From: Frigidibacter sp037095735
Lineage (GTDB): Bacteria > Pseudomonadota > Alphaproteobacteria > Rhodobacterales > Rhodobacteraceae
Direction of reading: 5' to 3'
Assembly: GCF_037095735.1 (NCBI RefSeq)
Contig: NZ_JBAWKD010000001.1
Span: 1,017,393-1,081,392, forward strand
Length of the DNA stretch: 64,000 nucleotides
Made by a program: the position numbers and the translations under genes. The notes below the pieces were generated by a model. It ran no database searches. It had not been told where the DNA came from and saw nothing but the letters and a program-made list of their open reading frames with translations. Shown one piece after another: positions 8,363 through 16,665 of this stretch (within the stretch, counting starts at the first letter, position 1; every line of letters starts with the position of its first letter).

Positions 8363-9118
8363 GTGGACCCCGCGGGCGTCGTCAGCGCGCAGGTCTTCGG
8401 GCTGATGCTGGTCTTCGCACGGATGGCTGGCGCGCTGATGTTCATGCCGGGCTTCGGCGAGACGCAGATCACCGTCCGCGCCCGGCTGGTCTTCGCGGTG
8501 CTGATGACGCTGGTGCTCTACCCGGCCTCGCCCGTGCCGGCGCTGGTCCCCGATGACGCGCTGGGCATGATCCGGCTGCTGGCGACCGAGTCGCTCACCG
8601 GGCTGTGGATCGGGGTCGTCGCGCGCTCGATCCTGTCGGCGCTGGATTTCGCAGGCTATCAGGCGGGCTACGCGACCGGGCTTGCCAACGCCTTCTCGCC
8701 CTCGCTCGGCAGTTTCGAGGGCGCGACCTCGGTCGCCTCGTTCCTGCTGATCGGGGCGGCGGCGCTGATCTTCGTCACCGACCTGCACCACCTGATCCTG
8801 CGCTCGCTGATGTATTCCTACGAGGTCTTCCCCTTCGGCAGCCTGATGCTGGGCGACATGGCGCACGAGGCCGCGAAGACGCTGTCGGGCAGCCTCTACA
8901 TCGGGGTGACGCTGGCCGCGCCCTTCTTCGCGATGGGGCTTCTGATCAACCTCGGCCTCGGGCTTGCCAACCGGATGATGGCCAGCCTGCCGGTGTTCTT
9001 CGTCGCGGGCTCGGTCCTGACCGGGGCGGGTTTCCTGATCCTTGCCTTTGCGGCCCCAGCGATGCTTCATGGCTTCCTTGTGCGCTTCGCCGAATGGCTG
9101 GGCACCTACAGGTTCTGA
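8363..9118 (+). CDS. fliR: Flagellar export gate protein FliR
   Basis: This 251-residue polytopic protein has six hydrophobic segments and typical FliR features (FARMAGALMFMPGFGE near the N terminus, SFEGATSVASFLLIG in the middle). It starts at a GTG one base after the flhA stop, which implies coupled translation. FliR assembles with FliP and FliQ as the inner-membrane export channel. Confidence 0.93.
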   Translation: MDPAGVVSAQVFGLMLVFARMAGALMFMPGFGETQITVRARLVFAVLMTLVLYPASPVPALVPDDALGMIRLLATESLTGLWIGVVARSILSALDFAGYQAGYATGLANAFSPSLGSFEGATSVASFLLIGAAALIFVTDLHHLILRSLMYSYEVFPFGSLMLGDMAHEAAKTLSGSLYIGVTLAAPFFAMGLLINLGLGLANRMMASLPVFFVAGSVLTGAGFLILAFAAPAMLHGFLVRFAEWLGTYRF

Positions 9119-9133
9119 CGGGGACGGGCTGGA

Positions 9134-10261
9134 ATGGCCGAGGGCGACGAGCAGGACAAGGACCAGAAGTCGGAGCTTCCGACAGAGAAGCGGATGCGCG
9201 ACGCGCGCGAGAAGGGCGACGTGCCCAGCTCGCGCGAGGCGGGCGCGATGATGACCGCCTTCGGCATGTTCGTGATGATGGTCTTCGTGCTGCCGCAGAC
9301 CGCACCCCGGATCACCGGCGGCCTTGCCGGTCTGCTCGAGGCCGCGGGGCGGGCGCAGATCTCGACCGGCACCGCCGGGATGGCCGACCTGCGCGACCTG
9401 ATGAGCGGCTATCTGGTGACGATCGCGCTGGCGGCGGCGCCGGTGCTGGGGGTGCTGATCCTGGCGGCGATCGTCGCGGTGATGATCCAAGGCGAGGTGG
9501 TGGTGGCGGCCGAGCGGATCCGCCCGCAGGCCAGCCGGCTGTCGCCGATGGCGGGCTTCGGGCGGCTGTTTTCCTGGAACACGCTGATCGAGTTCCTGAA
9601 GAGCATGGTCAAGGTGCTGGTCGTGGGCGTCATCGCGATCTGGATCGCCTGGACGGCGGTGGACCGGCTGCTGCCGGGGACCGAGCTTCTGCCCGAGGCG
9701 CTGCCGGCCTATCTGTCGGACTATGCCGGTCAGATGCTGATCGGCTGCTCGATCTTCCTGGTGCCGGTGGCGATCGGCGACATCATCTGGAAGCGGATCC
9801 AGTGGATGCGCAAGCTGCGGATGACGCTGCAGGAGGTCAAGGACGAGCGCAAGGACCAGGACGGCAACCCCGAGGTCAAGGCCAAGCGGATGCAGATCCG
9901 CCGCCGCCGCGCCCAGCAGAGCATCGTCACCGCGGTGCCGAAGGCCACGCTGGTGCTGACCAACCCGACCCACTACGCCGTGGCGCTGCGCTATGACCGC
10001 GGCGTCGATCTGGCGCCGGTCTGCATCGCGAAGGGCACCGATCTGGTGGCGCAGCGGATCCGCAAGATCGCCCATGACAACGAGGTGCCGGTGATCGAGA
10101 ACCGCGAGCTGGCCCGCGCGCTGCATGCCACGGTCGAGGTCGACGACGTGATCCCCGAACAGCACTGGCAGGCCGTGGCCGAGATCGTGGGCTTCGTGAT
10201 CGACCTGCGCCGCCGCATCCGCCGCAAGCCGCCCGAAGGGTCAAGCCTGCGCGACGACTGA
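9134..10261 (+). CDS. flhB: Flagellar export switch protein FlhB
   Basis: This 375-residue protein opens with the basic EKRMRDAREKGDVPSSRE segment and has four membrane segments. Its cytoplasmic domain contains the self-cleavage motif NPTH at about residue 277, followed by YAVALRYD. FlhB switches export specificity from rod and hook to filament proteins, working with FliK (34059-35384). It is the last gene of the forward run begun by flgB and converges on the MotE-like gene 4 bases after its stop. Confidence 0.96.
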   Translation: MAEGDEQDKDQKSELPTEKRMRDAREKGDVPSSREAGAMMTAFGMFVMMVFVLPQTAPRITGGLAGLLEAAGRAQISTGTAGMADLRDLMSGYLVTIALAAAPVLGVLILAAIVAVMIQGEVVVAAERIRPQASRLSPMAGFGRLFSWNTLIEFLKSMVKVLVVGVIAIWIAWTAVDRLLPGTELLPEALPAYLSDYAGQMLIGCSIFLVPVAIGDIIWKRIQWMRKLRMTLQEVKDERKDQDGNPEVKAKRMQIRRRRAQQSIVTAVPKATLVLTNPTHYAVALRYDRGVDLAPVCIAKGTDLVAQRIRKIAHDNEVPVIENRELARALHATVEVDDVIPEQHWQAVAEIVGFVIDLRRRIRRKPPEGSSLRDD

Positions 10262-10265
10262 GCGG

Positions 10266-10880
10266 TCAGGGCGCCTTCACCTGGATCGGCCGCTGGTCGC
10301 CCGGCATCTTCGAGCGTTCCATGATGATCTTCGAGATCGCGCGCACGCGCTCCGGCTTCATCTTGGCAAGGATCGGCGCGGCGTTGCGTTCCGGCATCGT
10401 GGCCAGCGTCATCACCGAGGTCTCGAGGTCCATCTCGTTCATGATCGTCGCCGCGTCCTGCGGCTTCATGCCCTTGTAGAGCGACACCAGCTTGTCGAGA
10501 TCCTCGACATGCTGCTTTTCGGTGCGGTCGATCAGCGACTGGACGGTGGTGCGCAGCTCTTCGAGCTGGGCGGTCTCGGTGCGGATCGTCTCGCGCGTCA
10601 GCTCCGCCTCGGCGGCGCGCTTGTCGAGATCGGCCTTCTGCTGGTCCAGAAGCTTGCGCTCGCGGTCGATGGCGGCCAGCAGTTCGGCCGGGGCGTCGCA
10701 GCCCATCACCACCGGCGGCAGCGGGATTTCCGGCAGCGGCGTCGGGGCGGGCTGCGCGGTCGCGGGCTCCGAGGCGGCGAAGGCCGCGAAGTCGGTGTCG
10801 GTCTGCAGAAGGCCCATGCCGAGCTTGACGGCGCAGAGCACCGCGAGACCGCCGCCGAGGATCGCGGGCAGGCGCGCCAT
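10266..10880 (-). CDS. MotE-like flagellar protein with coiled coil and MgtE-N-like domain
   Basis: This 204-residue protein has one N-terminal membrane segment (ILGGGLAVLCAVKLGMGLL) and a Pro-rich linker, then a charged coiled coil at about residues 70-130 (DRERKLLDQQKADLDKR) and a C-terminal MgtE-N/MotE-like helical domain (YKGMKPQDAATIMNEM... ILAKMKPERVRAISKIIMERS). In Sinorhizobium, MotE is a periplasmic chaperone for the motor protein MotC. Other members of this broad family do different jobs. It is the last gene of the reverse run fliL-fliM-DUF6468-motE, and its ATG overlaps the upstream stop by one base. Confidence 0.75.
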   Translation of the reverse strand: MARLPAILGGGLAVLCAVKLGMGLLQTDTDFAAFAASEPATAQPAPTPLPEIPLPPVVMGCDAPAELLAAIDRERKLLDQQKADLDKRAAEAELTRETIRTETAQLEELRTTVQSLIDRTEKQHVEDLDKLVSLYKGMKPQDAATIMNEMDLETSVMTLATMPERNAAPILAKMKPERVRAISKIIMERSKMPGDQRPIQVKAP

Positions 10881-11299
10881 CAGACCGCCCGGCTACGCGA
10901 GGTTTCGAAGAAGCTGCGCACGAGGTCGGCCTTGCTGGCGCCCAGCTGCATCAGGCCGACCGGCGCGGCGGGGGCCGCGGGCTCCGGCGCGGCCGGCGTG
11001 GGGGCGGCGGCTGCCGCGGCGGCGGCGGCGCGGCGGCGGGTGGCGAAGGTCGCGTCGCTGTCGGGATGGGCGGCGGTCAGGCGCGGCTCGATGCGCTGGT
11101 TCGCGACCTCGGCCGCGGCCTTCAGGTCCTTGACCGACTCTTCGGACTTGTCGACGGCTTCCGAGAAGGCGCGGACCATTGGTTCCAGCTCGGTCAGCAG
11201 CGACATCAGCCGGGTGACGCGGCGCGAGATGATCCAGCCATAGCCGAGGGCTGCGCCAAGCAGCGCGACGATGACGGCGTCAATCACGAGCGAGATCAT
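10880..11299 (-). CDS. DUF6468-type single-pass membrane protein of flagellar cluster
   Basis: This 139-residue protein starts at ATG 11299 (GGAGG-type site just upstream, inside the end of fliM). It has one N-terminal membrane helix (LVIDAVIVALLGAALGYGWII), a helical segment with repeated Glu/Lys, an Ala/Pro-rich linker (run of nine Ala) and a short conserved C terminus. Proteins like this sit between fliM and motE in many alphaproteobacterial clusters and are classed, as I recall, as DUF6468. No function is known. It overlaps fliM by 20 bases, so its production is tied to fliM translation. Confidence 0.7.
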   Translation of the reverse strand: MISLVIDAVIVALLGAALGYGWIISRRVTRLMSLLTELEPMVRAFSEAVDKSEESVKDLKAAAEVANQRIEPRLTAAHPDSDATFATRRRAAAAAAAAAPTPAAPEPAAPAAPVGLMQLGASKADLVRSFFETSRSRAV

Positions 11300-12209
11300 G
11301 GAGAGCCTCCTTCGACGGGGTGAGGTCTTTGGTGATGCGCAGGGCGACGGCGCCGTTCTGGCGCCGGCCGGTGGCGCCGCGGAACACGGGCTCGCCCGAG
11401 CAGAAGACGGTGGCCTCGTGGTCGAGGCCGACATGCAGGTCGAGCGTGCTGCCGATCGTCCAGCCCAGCACGTCGGCCAGCGGCACCTCGACTTCGTGCA
11501 GGACCGCGGTCAGCTTCACGTTCGACTGGGTGATGCGTTCCTGCAGGTGGTCGCGCCAGCCCTGATCGGCGCCCAGACGGTCGCCGAAGAACACCTTGGC
11601 CAGCAGCGGGCGGATCGGCTCCACCGCCAGATGCGGCAGCAGGATCGAGATCCGGCCCTGCGTATCGCCCAGCTTCACCCGGAAGTTCGCCAGCACGCAG
11701 GGGCTGATCGGCTTCGAGATCGAGGCGAGCTGCACCGAGCCCTCCATCCGTTCGACCTCGAACTGCACCTCTGCCACCTGCCGGAAGCTGGATGCCAGTT
11801 CGCGCAGCATCAGCTCGGCCAGGGTCTGGCCGATGCGCCGCTCGATCGCGGTGAAGCCGCGGGTGGTCTTCGGCGCGGTCGGGCCGCCGCGGCCGCCCAG
11901 CATCAGGTCGAGCGCCGCATAGAGGAAGTCGCCGTCCATGCCGACCGCGAAGCTTGCGTCCCAGCCCTGTTCGCGGGCGATGGCCAGCAGGCAGTTTTCC
12001 GGCAGCTCGCGCAGCGCGCCTGCATAGGTGGTCGAGATCAGCTTCGACAGCTCGACATCGGCCACGGTCGAGGTGAAGGATTTCAGCGCCGCCGCGAAGG
12101 CCAGACCGAAGCGTTCGAAGATCACGTCGAGCATCGGCAGACGCTCGAAGTTGGTCATCGACTGCGCGATGATCTGTTCCTCGATGGCCTCGCTGTGCGG
12201 ATCGCGCAT
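11280..12209 (-). CDS. fliM: Flagellar motor switch protein FliM
   Basis: This 309-residue protein has an N terminus with EEQIIAQSMTNFERLPML, a middle CheC-like domain and a C-terminal SpoA domain (VALRITKDL at the very end). FliM is the C-ring subunit that receives CheY and sets rotation direction. ATG 12209 is preferred because GAGGGTGGGGGCG lies directly before it. An in-frame GTG at 12224, overlapping the fliL stop, would add five residues. The order fliL-fliM is standard, while fliN is separate at 15428. Confidence 0.92.
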   Translation of the reverse strand: MRDPHSEAIEEQIIAQSMTNFERLPMLDVIFERFGLAFAAALKSFTSTVADVELSKLISTTYAGALRELPENCLLAIAREQGWDASFAVGMDGDFLYAALDLMLGGRGGPTAPKTTRGFTAIERRIGQTLAELMLRELASSFRQVAEVQFEVERMEGSVQLASISKPISPCVLANFRVKLGDTQGRISILLPHLAVEPIRPLLAKVFFGDRLGADQGWRDHLQERITQSNVKLTAVLHEVEVPLADVLGWTIGSTLDLHVGLDHEATVFCSGEPVFRGATGRRQNGAVALRITKDLTPSKEALHDLARD

Positions 12210-12220
12210 CGCCCCCACCC

Positions 12221-12913
12221 TCACTGCACCACGAGATCGCGGATCAGGATCTCGCGCGGGACATCCGGGCCCATCACCGCCTTGGCGCGCTTCAGCAGTT
12301 CCGCCTTCACCGTGGCGAAGCCGAGGCTGCCGTCAAGGTCGCGGGTGGTGATCTGGCGCAGGTAGTCGAGGAACACGTCGCGCAGGTGCGGGATCATCGC
12401 GTCGACGCCCTGCGGGCCGGGCGCGGCCTCGCCGCCGCCGTGGCCGCCGCCGCTTTCCTCGCCGCCGCCGCCCGGGGCCTGTTCCTTGGCGCGGCCCAGC
12501 GCGTCGGCGTCGTAGACGATGGTCATGCTGACCCGGATCAGCCGTTCGATCGGCGCCCCCGCGCTGTTGAAGCCGCGGATGTTCAGCGTCATGTCCTTCA
12601 GCTCGTAAAGCCCCTCGGCCCCGGGCGGATGGCTTTCTGCCGCGGCCTCGGTCGTGCCGTGCCCGCCGGCGGCGGGTTCGGCGCCGGTTTCGGGCGCGGC
12701 CTCGCCATGGCCGTCTTCCGCCGCCGTCTCGGCCTTGTCGCCCGCGAACATCGCGAAATAGAGCCCGGCGCCGCCGGCCAGCAGCGAGACCACGATCACG
12801 CCGATCAGCATGATCTTCCGGCGTCCACCGCCCGCCTTGGCAGCGCCTTCGGCCGCCGGGGCGGCGGCACCCTTGCGGGCAGAGGCGGGGGCTTTCGACA
12901 TCGTCTGGTCCAT
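12221..12913 (-). CDS. fliL: Flagellar basal body-associated protein FliL
   Basis: This 230-residue protein has one membrane segment near residue 40 (IMLIGVIVVSLLAGGAGLYFAMF) and a Gly/Ala/Glu/His-rich linker. Its periplasmic FliL domain contains YELKDMTLNIRGF, RLIRVSMTIVYD and DYLRQITTRDLDGSLGFATVKAELLKRA. A Gly/Ser insertion (PGGGGEESGGGHGGGE) interrupts the domain. FliL surrounds stators and supports torque. Starts at 12913 or at the ATG at 12901 are both possible, since neither has a strong ribosome site. The gene is divergent from fliF. Confidence 0.88.
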   Translation of the reverse strand: MDQTMSKAPASARKGAAAPAAEGAAKAGGGRRKIMLIGVIVVSLLAGGAGLYFAMFAGDKAETAAEDGHGEAAPETGAEPAAGGHGTTEAAAESHPPGAEGLYELKDMTLNIRGFNSAGAPIERLIRVSMTIVYDADALGRAKEQAPGGGGEESGGGHGGGEAAPGPQGVDAMIPHLRDVFLDYLRQITTRDLDGSLGFATVKAELLKRAKAVMGPDVPREILIRDLVVQ

Positions 12914-13033
12914 GGTGAGGATTGCAAGAACAGTTATCCGGGATTGGCCCAAGTATAGCAAGATTTTCTTTGCTTGCGCGGGGCGCATGCCGTAAGAATT
13001 GTTCATGAAGCGGAAGCATTGACAGAGGACCGC
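12914..13033. promoter_or_regulatory. Divergent fliL/fliF promoter region
   Basis: These 120 AT-richer bases lie between two divergent flagellar operons. Visible elements are ATTGCAAGAA near 12921, a GG-N10-GC spacing at 12946-12959 resembling a weak sigma-54 core (TTGGCCC...TAGCA), and GAATTGTTCATGAAG near 12995-13010, which shares TTCATGAA with other flagellar promoters in the window. Promoter function is expected from position, but the individual elements are unproven. Confidence 0.4.
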
Positions 13034-14746
13034 GTGAACCAGCTTCTCCGCAATCTTCGGGCGCTCGGCCGGGGGCGGCTCATCGCGCTGGGCGCGGTGG
13101 GTCTTGGCGTGGTCTTCACCGCGCTCTTCGGCCTGTCGACGGTGATGACGCCGGAATACCGCGCGCTCTACACCGGGCTGTCGGCGACCGACGCCTCGCG
13201 GATGGTGACGACGCTGGAGCAGGCGGGGTTCACGGTGCGGGTGTCCGAGGACGGCTCGGTCGTCAGCGTCCCCGAAGGCGACCTGCCGCGGGCGCGGATG
13301 GCGGTGGCCGAAACCGGGCTGCCGGATCAGGGCATGCCGGGGTGGGAGCTTTTCGACCAGACCTCGGGCCTGGGCATGAACAGCTTCCTGCAGAACGTGA
13401 ACCGGCTGCGCGCGATGGAGGGCGAGCTTGCCCGCTCGATCCAGACGCTGGACGGGGTGGAAAGCGCGCGGGTGCATCTGGTGCTGCCCGAGCGCGAGGC
13501 CTTCTCGCGCGACCTGCCCGAACCCTCGGCCTCGGTGGTGATCCGTACGGCGCGTGGGGCGGACATGACCCGCCGGCAGGCGCTGGCGATCCGCAACCTC
13601 GTGGCCTCGGCGGTGCCGGGCCTGTCGGGGCGGCGGGTCACGGTTCTGTCGGCCACCGGCGAGACGATCCTGGCCGAGGACGGCGCCGACGGCTCGGAAG
13701 CCGGGATGGAAAGCAAGCGCGCGCAGCTGGAAGACCGGATGGCGCGCAACATCGAGCAGATCCTGACCGCCCGCGTCGGCGCCGGGAACGCGCGGGTGCA
13801 GGTCTCGGTCGAGCTGAACCCGCAGCGCGAGGTGCTGGTGGCGCAGACCTACGATCCCGACCAGCAGGTGGTCCGTTCGACCACCACGCAGGAGGATCAG
13901 AGCCAAGGGCAAGAGGCGAACGGCGCCGTGGGCGTGCAGGGCAACCTGCCCCCGGCGCTGCAGCCGCAGAACGCCCAGCCCACCAATTCGAACAGCCGGG
14001 CGCGCAACGAGGAAACCACCAATTACGAGATCGGCTCGACCCGCCGCGAGACGGTGACCGAAGCCGGCGGCATCAAGCGGATCACGGTGGCGGTGCTGGT
14101 CAACGGCATCTTCGAGGTGCAGACCTCGGGCGACAGCCAGTATCAGGAGCGCAGCCCCGAAGAGCTGCAGCGGCTGGGCGAGCTGGTCCGCTCGGCCGTG
14201 GGCTTCGACGAGGCGCGCGGCGACAGGGTCTCGGTCGATAGCCTGCGGTTCATGGACTATTCGATGGGTCTGGGCGAGCCCGAGCGGCTGACGCTGGGCC
14301 AGCAGCTGCTGGCGGCGCTGCCCTCGGCGCTGCGCTGGTTCTTCGCGCTGACGATCGTGGCGGCGGTGCTGTTCTTCGGCGTCCGCCCGGCGCTGAAGCG
14401 GATCAACGCCGAGGACGCGCCGGCGCTGCCGGGCCCCGAGGGCGCCGCCGGTGCCGGGGTTTCGGGCACGGTCGAGGACCCGATGCTGGCCGGGGCCGAG
14501 GACATGGGCCAGATCGCCGGCGGCTTCCGCCCCGGCCAGATCCCGGGCCAGCGCGGCGCGCCGGGTCTCGGCCGGGTTGACCCGGTGCAGATCGAGGCCG
14601 AGGATGCGGACTTCATCCATCTCGGCCCCGGCGGCGTGAAGCCCGGCGGGCTGAAGGACCGGCTGTCGGCCATGGCGCAGATCGTCGATGACGAGCCCGA
14701 GGCCGCCCTGCGCATGCTGCGCGGCTGGCTGGCGCAACGAGCATGA
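13034..14746 (+). CDS. fliF: Flagellar MS-ring protein FliF
   Basis: The GTG at 13034 preceded by ACAGAGGACCGC gives 570 residues. Features in order are a first membrane segment at about 15-40 (LGAVGLGVVFTALFGLS), the YscJ/FliF ring domains with LYTGLSATDASRMVTTLEQAG and GVESARVHLVLPE, a second membrane segment near 450, and a cytoplasmic tail ending MLRGWLAQRA, which is the FliG-binding motif. FliF forms the inner-membrane ring on which rod and C ring are built. It leads the forward run fliF-fliH-fliN-fliP-fliG. Confidence 0.95.
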   Translation: MNQLLRNLRALGRGRLIALGAVGLGVVFTALFGLSTVMTPEYRALYTGLSATDASRMVTTLEQAGFTVRVSEDGSVVSVPEGDLPRARMAVAETGLPDQGMPGWELFDQTSGLGMNSFLQNVNRLRAMEGELARSIQTLDGVESARVHLVLPEREAFSRDLPEPSASVVIRTARGADMTRRQALAIRNLVASAVPGLSGRRVTVLSATGETILAEDGADGSEAGMESKRAQLEDRMARNIEQILTARVGAGNARVQVSVELNPQREVLVAQTYDPDQQVVRSTTTQEDQSQGQEANGAVGVQGNLPPALQPQNAQPTNSNSRARNEETTNYEIGSTRRETVTEAGGIKRITVAVLVNGIFEVQTSGDSQYQERSPEELQRLGELVRSAVGFDEARGDRVSVDSLRFMDYSMGLGEPERLTLGQQLLAALPSALRWFFALTIVAAVLFFGVRPALKRINAEDAPALPGPEGAAGAGVSGTVEDPMLAGAEDMGQIAGGFRPGQIPGQRGAPGLGRVDPVQIEAEDADFIHLGPGGVKPGGLKDRLSAMAQIVDDEPEAALRMLRGWLAQRA

Positions 14747-14760
14747 GGCGGGATTAGGCC

Positions 14761-15435
14761 ATGGGCGCGAACAGCGTTTTCCTGCGCAATTTCGACGACG
14801 AGATCGAGGCCGAGCGGCGCGCGGCCGACCTTGCGCTGGCGCAGCGCTTCACCGAGGACGAGGTCGCGCAGGCGATCGCCGAGGCGCGGGCCGAGGCCTT
14901 CGCCGAGGGGCGCGCGGTCGGCAAGCTGGACGGGATCGAAGAGACGCAGGCGACGCTGGCCGCCCGCCAGGTCGAGGTGCTGGCCCAGATGATCGGGCCC
15001 CTGCGCGAGATCGCCGAGCGCACGGGCGAGCATCACGCCGCGCTCGAGGCGCAGGTCACGGATTTCGCGCTCTCGGTCTGCGAGAAGGTCTTCCCCGAGT
15101 TCCTCGCCACCCGTTCGGTCGCCGCCGCGCGGGCCGAGGTGCGGCGCGCGCTGGGCCTCGCGCTGGGCAAGCCCGCGGTGAAGGTGCGGCTGTCGCCCAC
15201 CAGCCACGCGATCCTGGCCGCCGAGATCCGCAGCCTTGTCGAGGGCGCGCCGGGCGAGCAGCACCTTGACCTTGCCCCCGACGCCCGGCTGGGCGACGGC
15301 GATGTCGAGGTCGCCTGGGAAGACGGCTTCATGAGCTATGGCTACGCGCAGGTCTGCGCGCGCATCCTCACCGCCCTGCGCCAGGTCGCGGGCGGCCAAC
15401 CGCAACCGAAGATCGGGACCGATAGCGATGACTGA
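14761..15435 (+). CDS. fliH: Flagellar export regulator FliH
   Basis: This 224-residue soluble protein has an N-terminal ALADL-type helical region rich in Ala and Glu, with heptads and small-residue repeats (AQAIAEARAEAFAEGRAVG). The C-terminal half carries FALSVCEKVFPEF, KVRLSP and AWEDGFMSYGYAQV, matching FliH/HrpE-type regulators of the FliI ATPase. It sits between fliF and fliN as in many alphaproteobacteria, and its end overlaps the fliN start by 8 bases. Sequence divergence of this family makes the call slightly weaker than for its neighbours. Confidence 0.82.
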   Translation: MGANSVFLRNFDDEIEAERRAADLALAQRFTEDEVAQAIAEARAEAFAEGRAVGKLDGIEETQATLAARQVEVLAQMIGPLREIAERTGEHHAALEAQVTDFALSVCEKVFPEFLATRSVAAARAEVRRALGLALGKPAVKVRLSPTSHAILAAEIRSLVEGAPGEQHLDLAPDARLGDGDVEVAWEDGFMSYGYAQVCARILTALRQVAGGQPQPKIGTDSDD

Positions 15436-15805
15436 TCCTGCCCCGCCCGGCGGCGCGCCGAAGCCCGAGACCGAGGGTCCCGGCGTTCTGGAAACTATGA
15501 TCGGCGACGAGCCGAACGCGATCGCGCCGCGCTCGCCCACCGCCGAGGCGGGCCACAACATCAACGCGATGCTGAACGTCAGCCTGAACGTGCAGATCGT
15601 GCTGGGCCAGTCGCGGATGCCGATCGCGCAGCTTCTGACGCTGTCGCGCGGCTCGGTCATCGAGCTGGACAAGCGCATCGGCGAGCCGGTGGACGTGATG
15701 ATCAACGACCGGCTCGTGGCGCGCGGCGACCTGGTGAAGGTCGGCGAGAACCGGATCGGCGTGACGCTGACCGAGATCGTCAAGGACTACGTGTCAGAGC
15801 TGTGA
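15428..15805 (+). CDS. fliN: Flagellar motor switch protein FliN
   Basis: This 125-residue protein has a disordered N terminus of about 45 residues and a SpoA domain with MLNVSLNVQIVLGQSRMPIAQLL, then GSVIELDKRIGEPVDVMINDRLVARGDLVKVGENRIGVTLTEIV. These are the hallmark FliN segments. FliN forms the base of the C ring and a FliH docking site. The ATG at 15428 overlaps fliH, and the TGATG at the end couples it to fliP. Confidence 0.95.
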   Translation: MTDPAPPGGAPKPETEGPGVLETMIGDEPNAIAPRSPTAEAGHNINAMLNVSLNVQIVLGQSRMPIAQLLTLSRGSVIELDKRIGEPVDVMINDRLVARGDLVKVGENRIGVTLTEIVKDYVSEL

Positions 15806-16635
15806 TGACCGCCCACCGCGCCCGTATCGCCGTTCTGCTGGCCCTTGCCGGGGCCGGTGTCGCGCTGGGCGCGGGCATGGCGCTGGCCCAGCAGGCACCG
15901 GTGCCGCCCGCCGGGGGCGAGTTGCTGAACAGCCTGTCGCAGACGCTCGAGGGGCTGTCGCAGGGCACCGGGCTGGGGGCGGGGACGCAATCGCTGTCGG
16001 GCCGGATCCTGCAGCTGATCGCGGTGATGACGGTGCTGTCGATCGCGCCGGGCCTGCTGGTGGTGATGACCAGCTTCACCCGCTTCGTCATCGTCTTTTC
16101 CATGCTGCGCTCGGCGCTGGGGCTGAACCAGACCCCGCCGAACATGGTGCTGTCGTCGCTGGCGCTGTTCATGACGCTGTATGTGATGCAGCCGGTCTTC
16201 GACGACGCCTGGGCCAACGGGCTGCAGCCGCTGCTGGACGGCAGCCAGAACGAGCAGCAGGCGCTGCCCGCCATCGCCGCGCCGTTCCACGCCTTCATGG
16301 CCGCGAACACCCGCGAGGTCGACATGCGGCTGTTCCTGAACCTGACCACGCCCGACGAGGCCCTTCCCGAAAGCCTGGCCGAGGTGCGCTGGTCGGTGCT
16401 GGTGCCGGCCTTCATGATCTCGGAAATGCGCCGCGCCTTCACCATCGGCTTCCTGATCTACCTGCCGTTCATCGCCATCGACCTGATCGTCGCCTCGGTG
16501 CTGATGAGCGCGGGGATGATGATGCTGCCGCCGGTGATGATCTCGCTGCCGCTGAAGGTTATCTTCTTCGTTCTGATCGACGGCTGGTACATGCTGGCCG
16601 GGTCGCTGATGCAATCCTACGCCGCCGCAACCTGA
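15805..16635 (+). CDS. fliP: Flagellar export gate protein FliP
   Basis: The ATG at 15805 overlaps the fliN stop (TGATG). A GTG at 15802 would add one residue. The 276-residue protein has a cleavable signal peptide ending GMALAQQA, then MTSFTRFVIVFSMLRSALGLNQTPPNMVL, a periplasmic loop, VPAFMISEMRRAFTIGFLIYLPFIAIDLIVASVLMS and MMMLPPVMISLPLKV. These are the classic FliP segments. FliP builds the export pore with FliQ and FliR. No fliO was found in the window. Confidence 0.96.
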   Translation: MTAHRARIAVLLALAGAGVALGAGMALAQQAPVPPAGGELLNSLSQTLEGLSQGTGLGAGTQSLSGRILQLIAVMTVLSIAPGLLVVMTSFTRFVIVFSMLRSALGLNQTPPNMVLSSLALFMTLYVMQPVFDDAWANGLQPLLDGSQNEQQALPAIAAPFHAFMAANTREVDMRLFLNLTTPDEALPESLAEVRWSVLVPAFMISEMRRAFTIGFLIYLPFIAIDLIVASVLMSAGMMMLPPVMISLPLKVIFFVLIDGWYMLAGSLMQSYAAAT

Positions 16636-16665
16636 CCCCCGCAACCTGAACCTGGAGAGACAGCC

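Noticed and set aside
12945..12960. Sigma-54-like TTGGCCC-N5-TAGCA before fliF
   Set aside because: GG-N10-GC spacing is right but two consensus bases differ. Such patterns are frequent in GC-rich DNA and no other flagellar promoter here shows one. It is mentioned within the fliL/fliF promoter entry only, as a weak candidate.
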